Positions 55,230-64,000 of a DNA stretch of 64,000 bases are shown here, piece after piece. The notes beneath the pieces are model-generated. The model saw only the letters and a list, made by a program, of their open reading frames with translations, was not told the DNA's origin and did not search any database. The stretch covers positions 620,001-684,000 of the forward strand of contig BQMF02000066.1 of assembly GCA_027922465.2 (NCBI GenBank), given 5' to 3'. This DNA comes from Turritopsis dohrnii. Lineage: Eukaryota; Cnidaria; Hydrozoa; Anthoathecata; Oceaniidae. Every line of letters begins with the position of its first letter. Position 1 is the first letter of the stretch. Position numbers and translations under genes: made by a program.

Positions 55230-57530
55230 TTTGGTAATCAAGATACGTACCAAATTCCCGATCAAGAATGGAATTCTGATATGAATTCCATGTGAACACG
55301 GAGTCTTTCTCACAACTCAACCGGATTGCTTGGCACACCATTGGTCAGAATGAAGGAAAACGCTTTGCGAATTTTAGAGGGACTTGCTGATTCTGCAAGT
55401 TCTTCCATTGTTCGTATCAACAAAGTATCGTCATCAAATAGCCCAAGTGCAATGCATGCTTCCCTAAAAGATCTATAATCCCATTAACAGTTCTAAGGTA
55501 ATTAAAGGACCATGAACATGTAGCAACAATACACGTAAGAATTACCTTTCACTTTGCCGTGCTGGCATCGTACATTCCACATACAACGTTTTCTGCTCCA
55601 CGTTGCCGTGTTACCCACTAAAGTTGTCATGTTTGAAACACGTAATGTGGGGGATATCAGGATAAAAATAATGACCTGCTTGTTAGTCAAAGCGATTTAA
55701 TTTGAACCAAGCATTTAACTTGGTGAGCTCTTCTCCTCTTTCCAGTGCTGTTTGTTCCTGTCCATCTTCGAAAAAAAGCTTGCTGCTTGTTTGGAAGGTG
55801 AACAAGTCGAAAAATAGCATGACCTTGAGGGTTCATTGGAAATGAGCATAAACGCAACACAGCTTTTGGATTAGATACATACCTTGCATCTAAAACGGTT
55901 TTGATTCCGTAGTGATCGATACCCTCATTTCCATTGTAAATGTATTTATACAAATACTTGACGATCCATATTTCGAATTCGAACAGTTCTTCCGTGATCT
56001 GGTGGTGATATATAGGATAACCATCCACATTTGAAACAGTTCCATTGTTGAAGGCACATTCAAATGGCCACACAGACCATGGACCATACTGGGTTTGATG
56101 ATTTCGTAAAGTTCTGGTTCTTGGTCAAGATTTGGAATTCACGCTAATATCAATGAATCATGTCATCAGCACTGCCTAACTTAAGTTCATTGCCAAGATG
56201 TAGCAGCATATGCTATAGCGCTGGAAGAGAATCTTTGATAATATCATTTTTGAGAGCTTCCAAATTCGATTTGAATACGGCTTATCTGATGTGGGTTGAC
56301 CAAGTAAAAGATTTTGAACAATTTCAGGCCATTTAGGATTGCATGTAAAACGTAGAAACAAATCTGGTTTGCCTTTTTTTGAAACTAATGCCGTAACATC
56401 TAGGTACAATCAACTGATTACACGGTTAGAGAAGGGCTAATCTCTTGGATAAACTACAATATTTCTACCAGCGGGAAGTGCACCATCATTACCTACAGAA
56501 GTTGCTAAGAATTCTTCGGGGTGTGGAGCATTGGATGTCCTCCTGTCTTCGCCCACATACATATCCACTACCGAGGTTGTTCTATTTTTAAAAAAACGCC
56601 CTTTGTTCATCTTCTTGCTCGAAGTGAGCCAAGTTATGATAGTCTGCGGCATAAGCGATTAGCAGTTTCGATAATATAAAGTTGTCTAAACATGGGTACT
56701 TGGTTTTCATTAGCATACGGCGCTCCATAACTATGTAGCAGTTTTTCACACGTCCTAAAACATGGCGTCCCATTTCCTAGTTACAGACGTAGGTTAGCTG
56801 ACAGAGAAACCAAACTAAATGCATTATTGTAAACTCTAATGCACTTACGAAAATGATTACCCAGAGCAGAATCATCAAGTAAAAGATTCCGTAACTCAGA
56901 TGGATTTGGAAGTGTTGCCGTTCCATTTGTGCAACATTTAAAATTACTTTTACGGTCGAATTTGATTGCTCTACAATGTTCACATAAAACGTTAAATTCA
57001 CCTAAAGAATGAATGTCAGGTAAGTTATTGTTTTCGAGCCTTGCGCACTCGTCTGTTTCGAACATATGCTTTTTGGTGTTGTTGACCATCAGCTCCACGT
57101 TGAGTAGGAACTTGTTGTAGTTTCTCGTTATTTCTAACATGTTGGTGCTGTTGAGCATCAGTTGCACGTCGAGCAAGTGATTCAAGTCAAGCAGCAACTT
57201 GCCCAGGATTGTCTTTGCTTCTTAGAAGTTAACGCCGTTGAACATCAGCTGCACGTCGGGCAGCAGCTTGTTCACGTTGCTCATTAGTCTGTCGCTGTCT
57301 TTGATTTTGCGCATCCCTCTCCCTTCCCAATTGAGGACGAACATCACTTTGATTTGCACAGTATTTTTGTCATTAAGCATTCCTAACTTTCTAACTTTAT
57401 GACTTTGTTGAGGGTCATCAGGAAGGAGTTCTTGTTGCCTGTCATCATGTTGATGTTGCCGTGCATCAAATTGTGATGTAGCCAAGAAAAACCCTTGAAG
57501 GATTGCATAGTCATGATCAGAATGCATAAC
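55230..57530 (-). pseudogene. Helitron Rep/helicase gene, 5' part only, decayed
   Basis: Reading on the minus strand through several frames, the pieces are in Helitron order. First comes a Gln/Asp-rich leader (57527-57222), then a zinc-binding segment (LGEFNVLCEHCRAIKF with CC downstream, 57197-56781). Next come a linker (EEFLATSVGNDGALPAGRNI, 56652-56437), the Rep N-domain (KKGKPDLFLRFTCNPKWPEI, 56409-56176), a segment with IVKYLYKYIYNGNEGIDHYG and DARYVSNPKAV (56087-55687), and a final stretch (FREACIALGLFDDDTLLIRT near 55465). The HUH two-histidine motif and catalytic tyrosines are not convincingly retained, and the SF1 helicase is absent. Frameshifts and stops are frequent, so it is a dead 5' remnant. 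Helitron termini (5' TC, 3' CTRR hairpin) were not located. Confidence 0.8.
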
Positions 57531-58494
57531 TTGTTAAGACAAAAGTCAAAATATATACAGGAAAGAATATCTAACTTTGATCTCAACAAAAGTAAAAACA
57601 CAGGTTTAGTGTGTTTAACAAAAGATTAAAAGTGGATTCATTCAAGGTCATACTTAAGTATTGTGGAAATATCAATACAGCAATTTGCTTATATTAGTCA
57701 TTTACATATATTTAAGTTAAAAGTATTAAAATTTGTTGCGCCATCAACATTTTTTTGGTAGGGGAGCTGTACATTTATACTCCCTAATTTTTAAGATTCT
57801 TCGCAATTTTGTCCTTTGCTGAACCCCGATTTCTCTCACAACTCACATCTACCAATTTGTGTGACAGGCAGACGAACAAACAGACAAACAAACAGACGGT
57901 GATTGAGTATTAATAGATTAAACATAAGCTATACTTACATCTACAATGAAGTAATGGGTCATTTTAATTCAAGTTTCTGTGTATGAGAGGAAAGACGGCT
58001 AATGAATCTCGTCTTAACTTCCAAAAATTCCTAAATATTGTCACCAATACCCTTCAGATACCAGTGAAAAACCCTAGTTACGTGATTGACAACAAAGACA
58101 AGGAAGAAGATGGGGAAATACACATTAAGTGAACGCCGTGGAAACTTTTAGTCAGTAGCGTTATATGCAAATGTTAGAAATGTAAATTGGCTGTGATGTG
58201 GACAATGAAATAGACTGAAAACATTGAGTTTTCATTAGAATCTAGAATCTACCAATCGTACTCTAATGAATAACTAGGTTGTGATTAAATTCAGAACAAT
58301 TATTCAAACAATTTTCATGTAAATTCTAATGTATTAATTTGACTTTTTTGCGTTTGAATTCGTTTAAATAATTTTCAGTGGGGAATATTGATGCGTAATT
58401 CGTAACAAACTTTTTTAGCTTTTTTATAAAAATCTTCCAATGCGATTGCTAAAAAGCGTTTTCTGTTTTCTATAAAACCTTCTTCACTTTTTTT
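57531..58494. other. Non-coding stretch with a retroelement-like tail
   Basis: CACAACTCACATCTACCAAT followed by an (ACAA/ACAG)n run and ATTAATAGATTAAAC at 57836-57921 matches the tail at 6668-6745. This is the 3' end of the same unclassified retroelement-like family. No gene is seen. Confidence 0.5.
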
Positions 58495-58604
58495 GTTCCA
58501 TCGGACGTCCATTGGACGTACTAAGTTTGTCCTAACGTCCACGTACGCTCGAAGACGTCCAACGGACGTCTATTTTAGTCTACGGTCATCAGTAGACGTC
58601 CTTT
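58495..58604. repeat. GACGTCC-rich repeat, left part
   Basis: Dense copies of GGACGTCC, AACGTCC and GACGTC occur here (at least seven in 110 bp), ending at the insertion point of the long-TIR element. The flank after that element (59771-59800, TCCTTTCGACGTCTGAG) appears to continue it. Similar words make up the repeat at 62197-62397. Confidence 0.6.
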
Positions 58605-59770
58605 TATGAGGCGGCATCGGGGTCAGAATTCGCGATTTTCCGTCATCCGTAAACGTTCGCCTAATCTCGAAATCGTCCGTCGGAAACTTCGCTTAATTTC
58701 GAGTTCGGTCGCGATTAGACTTTTCCGACGGAGCCTCGCATCAGCTAACCTCTCTTTCGTTCTGGTCACCAAAGTCTCGAATCTGGTCCACAATTTTTAC
58801 AATGAACTCTTGGACTAGATGATATGCGAGAACGCTCTGGGCTGGAAATCGAATTCGGCCGCACTGGGCTGGAAATCGAATTCGGCCGCACTGGGTTGGA
58901 AATCGAATTCGGCCGCACTGGACTGGAAATCGAATTTAGCCGAGCTTGAAAGCGAACTCCACTCCGGAAGAGTTATTTGTTTGAAGCCTTTACAAAAGTA
59001 TCATTCTCTCTTGTATGGATATAATGTATTACCAAATATTCTCCATAAGTACGACATCGTATTGACTATGCGATATAGTCTCCAGCCGTGCCCCCTCTTG
59101 GAAAGCAGGATGCGATGGGAACTGAGTGTGTTGTTGCGTCAAAACAATACCTAATAGCATAAATCGCCAAAAGTAATTATTTTTTGACCTGCACTAAATT
59201 AGGCTATACGGTAACAAAATTTTCTTGTTAGAGCTGTAAGACAGTACTCTCATTTTAAAACACTTAAAATCTGTTTTTCAATCGATAGAAATGAAATAGG
59301 GATTATACCATATGAAAAAACACATATATAAAACAAATTTTGTAAAGATTAGAAAAGAAAAGAAGCCTGTAGCCTGTTGCTGGTGCGCCATTATTGTTTC
59401 GCATCATGTCCAGGTCAAACAACACAGGTACACGCATACATCCTGCTCAGGCGATCCTGCGGCCGAATTCGATTTCCAACCCAGTGCGGCCGAATTCGAT
59501 TTCCAGCCCAGTGCGGCCGAATTCGATTTCCAGCCCAGAGCGTTCTCGCATATCATCTAGTCCAAGAGTTCATTGTAAAAATTGTGGACCAGATTCGAGA
59601 CTTTGGTGACCAGAACGAAAGAGAGGTTAGCTGATGCGAGGCTCCGTCGGAAAAGTCTAATCGCGACCGACCTCGAAATTAAGCGAAGTTTCCGACGGAC
59701 GATTTCGAGATTAGGCGAACGTTTACGGATGACGGAAAATCGCGAATTCTGACCCCGATGCCGCCTCATA
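58605..59770. mobile_element. Long-TIR transposon (1,166 bp) with GC-rich iterons
   Basis: The arms 58605-about 58925 and about 59450-59770 are inverted copies that differ at only a few positions; they start TATGAGGCGGCATCGGGGTC. TCCTTT flanks both ends (58599-58604 and 59771-59776), a likely target duplication. At the inner end of each arm a 26-bp unit containing GGAAATCGAATTCGGCCGCA recurs, four times on the left and three on the right. The central 0.5 kb is unrelated, AT-rich and non-coding. The arms are G+C-rich compared with everything nearby. Long TIRs fit a Mutator-like or foldback element, but the 6-bp duplication is short for Mutator. Confidence 0.75.
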
Positions 59771-59882
59771 TCCTTTCGACGTCTGAGTTTGTCTTCTATT
59801 TTTAATCTGAAACTTAAAATTCAAGTTTAAAACTGGATCGACAGTTGTACTCAAATTACTTGCTACAAAACATCACCCAGCA

Positions 59883-60028
59883 CAGTTGACTCTAATATCT
59901 CGACTACACTCGAACTTCTCCCTATCTCGAACGAAAATCTCGGTCATTTGTGTACTCTCTAATCTATTTTTATTTCTTTATCTCGAACTTTCTCTCTCTC
60001 TTGTGAGTTCGAGATAGAGAGAGTTCAG
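59883..60028. mobile_element. Short Tigger/pogo-like MITE
   Basis: The ends CAGTTGACTCTAATATCTCGA and the inverse of GTTCGAGATAGAGAGAGTTCAG, together with internal CTCGAAC motifs, copy the end structure of the Tigger elements at 15.3, 17.5 and 24.5 kb, but the termini are distinct. The TA duplication is not clean. It is about 146 bp and non-coding. Confidence 0.5.
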
Positions 60029-61045
60029 TTTTCGTTGGCTTAGTTTGATTATGTAGAATGTTCGTGCGAACACTCCACGTATGGAGCGAAAATTAAAATA
60101 AAATACGGGGGTCAGAATAATTAATCTGGTCATATAACTTGGTTTTAAACGTGATTAATATCGTGCTTTATCGTGCACATCTTTTACCTATTTTGTTTAT
60201 TTAAAGTTTTTCAATTAAATTCAATACCTAACGAAAACTATTCTGATGAGTGAAATAGTTTTGACGTTCGATATAAAAAATCCCATCAATATCAAGATTT
60301 TACCGTCAAGATTTTACCGTCAAGATTTTACTATCAAGATTTTACCGTCACATCAGAAGAAAACATTGGATAGGCGAACTGATAGACGAGCTGCCAACAT
60401 ATTATTACAGCATACACCATATAAATAATGTAAGTCAAAATTCTTTTTAATTATGTTTGATCATAGTATCATGTGCTGTAAGTAAAAGTTCTCTGTTTAT
60501 TAATATCTTAATATGTTTAAAATAGTCTCCGTTTGCTTGCTTCTTGCACTACAAAATGTTTATATAGTATGACAAACTGTGCAATCAAAATATTTTAAAA
60601 GATTTAAACTTTGCACCTTAGTCATGAATATTTTATTTAATAAACAATATGAGTCTGAGCAACACACCTGTACACACGTCGGTACATGTAAATAAGTTCA
60701 AAAAATTATTTAAAAATTGTCTGTACATGTTCCCCTGTACGTGTACATTCAGCTATCTGAAAGCCATTATATGCATTAAAGTCCAAAAAAGTGTTGAGAA
60801 AATGTGTTGTTTGCCCGTAGTGTCCGGAAAAATAATCATAAATAATCATAAAGTGAAAGAACTATCCTCGTGATCCTACCTCCCACAAAACAGCGGCCAA
60901 GTCACAGTTAGCTTTAATATTAAAGTAATCATTGGCCACATGTAACAAAACTCTAACATATTTTCAAATACATTTTTTGCAAATGGGTCGCCAAAGTTAC
61001 TTCGGATGCGCTTTGTCCAACCGAATGTATCATCACATACCACTG
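60029..61045. other. Non-coding stretch with a 14-bp tandem repeat
   Basis: AAGATTTTACCGTC is repeated four times in tandem at 60293-60349 (one unit altered to CTATC). No gene is recognised elsewhere in the interval. Confidence 0.5.
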
Positions 61046-61888
61046 AGTTGATAGAATTAATGGAACAGCATATTACCCTCTTAAAGGTCCAAAGCCAGTA
61101 GCCTACTATCTCTCTTACTGGTCAACTCCATCTGAAGACTTTCGACAATATGAGCTGTTGGAAACTCTCCTGGAAATCGGATCGAAAGTGAAAGCTGAAC
61201 TGATGATAAATATCTCAACCATGAGAAGGAATCTGGTAAGTTGCCATAAGTGTATGATGAATTACATAAAGCAAACTTCTAAGGAGCATAGTCAATGTTT
61301 AACTTTCAAAACTTAGGTGCAAAAGACCATGCAGAATTCTTTGAAAAGACTTAGTCCTGTAAAGGATGATGATCGGACGTTTAAAGACAGAATCCATCAA
61401 GATGCATCAGGTAATTATTCTTTTTTACTGAATTCCAGCTTCAATCTGAACCACAGTCTTTAGTTATTACTTACTTGAGTAGAAAGCATAAATACTTTAT
61501 ACCAACAGCACCAGCATATGTTTTGTTTATTTTGAACAGTGAATCTAATTTATGATACATCTGCTTTAAAACAGGAGTGATTTTACTTCCCTTATATCAT
61601 ATATTATTTATTTGTGTATCACAATTTATACTTGGAACAAATTTCATCACTAAAAACGCTAGCTCATGTAGCCTCTGAAACACCGGCTCGTGCTGACTCT
61701 GCACACAGTGCCCGTTTATTTTCTTCACAGAATTCTCTTTCTGGCATATAAAATTTATATATTGAGTTTCCTTGTTACCTTTACTATCTACAAGATACCA
61801 AAAATCGTTATTTTTTTTAATAAAATTAGCCAAGTGTATAACTGAAGATGAATCATACCTTTTTATTCCAGGTGCATTGACTAAATGA
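61046..61888 (+). CDS. Unrecognised spliced gene, 3' part (three exons)
   Basis: Three exon-like pieces join in phase. An open stretch of about 61046-61235 contains KGPKPVAYYLSYWSTPSEDF and ELLETLLEIGSKVKAEL and ends at a perfect donor (CTG|GTAAGT). The exon 61317-61410 (VQKTMQNSLKRLSPVKDDDR and on) is bounded by AACTTAG and CAG|GTAATT. A short last exon, 61872-61888, gives GALTK and TGA. The 5' end was not found. The product is charged, probably helical and without a signature I recognise. It could be a host gene or part of a transposon; composition and clean splice sites favour real coding sequence. Confidence 0.4.
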
Positions 61889-62196
61889 CATCATAAGACC
61901 GAAATCGACACGTGACTTAGTGACCTTTTGAAAAGGGAGAAAAATAAAAAGGCACATCTAGAAGAAGATGAACACGAACGCGAAAAACGTTGTAAATTTA
62001 CACGACTTATTATTATAATCTGTGAATACAATGTAAAAACATGGAGGCATGTCCTATGCTTGTCTCAATCCTCATTTCAATCCCTATTTAGTTGAAACTT
62101 TTTTTTCATTTGTAGGAACATTCTTATAGGAAATATCTTCTCAATGTCCTGTTGATATAGCGAATATCAATTTTCCTATCCCAATCCAAATTTTCG
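61889..62196. other. Non-coding stretch
   Basis: 3' flank of the unrecognised gene; no element identified. Confidence 0.35.
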
Positions 62197-62397
62197 AGGA
62201 CCGTCAATAATAGACGTCCTCTGGACGGTCAATTTTGTGAAAACGACGACGTCCACACGATGTCCTCTTCCGACGTGGGCGAAAAGCGTTTCATTTGGTA
62301 CCACTTTTGGACGTCCTCTAGTCGTCCAAAGTGGCCGTCCTAAGGTCCTAGAAAGACGTTATTTGGACGTCTTTTAGACGTCCTTGTGCCCACTGGG
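62197..62397. repeat. GGACGTCC-rich repeat with CCCACTGGG end
   Basis: About ten copies of the word GACGTCC or GGACGTC (and GACGG variants) fall within 200 bp. The right edge reads GGACGTCTTTTAGACGTCC, then TTGTGCCCACTGGG. That edge resembles the terminus of the 47.9-kb MITE (CCCAGTAAACACAA). The matching left terminus is not evident, so it is probably truncated. Confidence 0.5.
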
Positions 62398-64000
62398 TGG
62401 TGGCAGCTGACCTTTCATTAGCGTTGGATTCCTCGTTATTTAACCTGGAATAGAGGCTATTTTTTTATAGTGGCTTACTTCAAAAATTTTTGATTAATTG
62501 ATAATTACAGCTATTTTATCAGGGTGAGTGGGATATATCCTGTTGAGTTAGCTAACGCAGATTTTGTGTTTTGTGCTATATATATTGGTCAGACCTTAAT
62601 GGAGATAGAAAGAGCTTAGTAACTTCTTTTGATTTTAATGTAAACTTTCGCAATCAGATTTGCTTTCAAATGCTTTGTTTCTTTAAATTGAATTAAGTTT
62701 TGTTACAATGGTAAAGGTTATGCACACAATGCTGATACCGTATCATATTTTTTGTTATTGAATGTCTTATTCCCTTAATCACAGTTTTACTTCAGTTATC
62801 ACTCACAAATTCCTATTTTGATCTTCATGTAACAAAAAATCTTTTTTATTATTTTGATTCACAGCCCACCATTTTTCAACTTTTGTGAAAGCTTCAGGTT
62901 TCATGGACTCTTGTTTCTTTTTTAGATACAATGACCTAGTCCGTTTATTGAGGCAGCTTTAAAACAATTATTTATTACTTATTTATTATTTAATTATTAT
63001 TTATTTATTTATTATATTTATTATAATTATGTTTTTTATTTATTATAAATAATTATTTATTATTATAATTAACAGTTTATTGCGGGTTACTATTTTTTAG
63101 TAATTTCTACAGCAATTTGCAAAGCTGAAATATTCTAATTTCACTTTCAAGTATCGTCTTATTGTCTGGATTTCCCTTTTATCAAATAACCGTACCTTAA
63201 ATCTCAATTCATTTCTGAGTTCTTGACATATCTGCAAGAAAGGAAGAATGGTTTGATGCTAAAAGTTGTCAACGATGACAGTTCATCAAAACACTGTAGA
63301 TATAAAACGAAATATATTTGACGTTCCTCCGATATATTGTAAGATCATGAAGCAATAGTTTTAAGGGTCAACTGATTTTTCAAATTTTAGTGTTAAAACT
63401 AAAATCAATTTCAAACAAAAGACAATGCACAGATTGATAAAAAAAATGAATGACCTACTATGGAAATTGAAGAACTATGAAATTTATGCCAAGTAATCAA
63501 ATTATGCGAACTATACAATTAGCTATTCATCTTCACAATGAAACAAACCATTCCATAGTTTTTTCGAATGCCTTTCTGTCGTTTTGTTTCTTAAGGAGTT
63601 TTTCTCAACCTTTCTACTTAATTGCAAAACAACAACAATTTTTCAGAATCTTTTCAGTAAGTGAAAGCTTTTCAGAATCTTTATTCTATCTTAAGTGCAC
63701 AAAATGATAAAAAAAGATGGTCATATATTGCTGAGTTAATTATACACTTACTAAGTTAGAAATACAAAAATAACCTAAGGCAGGAGTGGAAAGCTTTATA
63801 ATACAAAGAACAGTATGAGCACTAAAATCAAAAACCAGTGACTTTGATCAGAGAAGATAATGGCAACAAATACTGGCGGCACTGTGTTGCTTGAGGTAAA
63901 ACGATTACAGGCGAAGAAAATGGTATTCAACTCTTTCTCTGTGTGTGTTATTGCTGTGATCTAGTTGCAAAAACATAAGCAAGTCAGAAAACAGAATAAA
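62398..64000. other. AT-rich non-coding stretch to the window end
   Basis: Low-complexity (TTTA/TTAT)n sequence occupies about 62968-63075. A short frame at 63477-63707 has no recognisable domain. Nothing else is supported. Confidence 0.45.

Noticed and set aside
58606..58818. Arginine-rich 70-aa frames mirrored at 58606-58818 and 59557-59769 as a duplicated gene
   Set aside because: They lie in the inverted arms of a transposon; the composition follows the GC-rich arm and no domain is seen.
58855..58925. CGAATTCGGCCGC words as cloning-linker contamination
   Set aside because: They occur as 26-bp iterons in both arms of a complete transposon with a target duplication, so they are native sequence.
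1..64000. CRISPR arrays, operons or bacterial origin
   Set aside because: The tandem repeats have no spacer structure of the right size, and the genes have spliceosomal introns; the DNA is eukaryotic.

Overview
The window is AT-rich animal DNA. It has spliced genes with GT-AG introns, a single-exon rhodopsin-like receptor, and many transposon families. Pogo/Tigger, Helitron, CR1/L2-type LINEs, a tRNA-derived SINE, a RAG1-N-terminus-like element and a HIRAN-like transposon passenger together suggest a marine invertebrate, most likely a cnidarian. The phylum is an inference, because no rRNA, mitochondrial or single-copy marker gene is present. Only three loci look like intact coding units: a five-exon cytochrome P450 (11.1-15.0 kb), two identical autonomous Tigger transposons (17.5-20.4 and 24.5-27.3 kb), and a class A GPCR (51.0-51.8 kb, minus strand).

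Layout, 0-11 kb: non-coding DNA with several MITEs (1.76-2.13, 2.26-2.40, 4.00-4.68 kb), a SINE whose promoter head is triplicated (4.9-5.25 kb), a diverged duplicate of the P450 upstream region (5.9-6.27 kb), dispersed repeats, and a 657-bp TIR element (8.8-9.5 kb) whose empty site survives in a paralogous segment at 16.97 kb. 11-15 kb: the P450, whose third intron holds two further MITEs, one with four 139-bp tandem units. 15.3-33.9 kb: a deletion-derivative Tigger, Tigger copy 1, a decayed LINE with an esterase ORF1, and three tandem units of about 1.8-2.1 kb. The first unit was split by Tigger copy 2 and by a LINE 3' end.

33.9-44.2 kb: a tandem repeat of about 127 bp, then a ten-exon RAG1-like gene (35.26-38.73 kb). 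Its first exon matches the RAG1 N-terminal zinc and RING region closely, and the later exons encode a transposase-like body broken by one frameshift and one stop codon. After it come LINE ORF1 and RT fragments and two inverted-repeat elements. 44-64 kb: largely gene-poor, with a foldback element built of CCCCACTTTGTAATT iterons (47.05-47.82 kb), a CGTCTT-rich MITE, a second SINE, the GPCR, a third partial SINE, a 5' Helitron remnant (55.2-57.5 kb), a 1,166-bp GC-rich long-TIR element inserted into a GACGTC-rich repeat (58.6-59.8 kb), and a small unrecognised spliced gene (61.05-61.89 kb).

The two best candidates for new biology are these. (1) Each Tigger copy carries a complete HIRAN-like ORF on the opposite strand, wholly inside the single intron of the transposase. 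(2) The gene at 35.26 kb fuses a RAG1-type N-terminal domain to a transposase-like body. Several insertions can be proved from this window alone because undisturbed paralogous empty sites are present.
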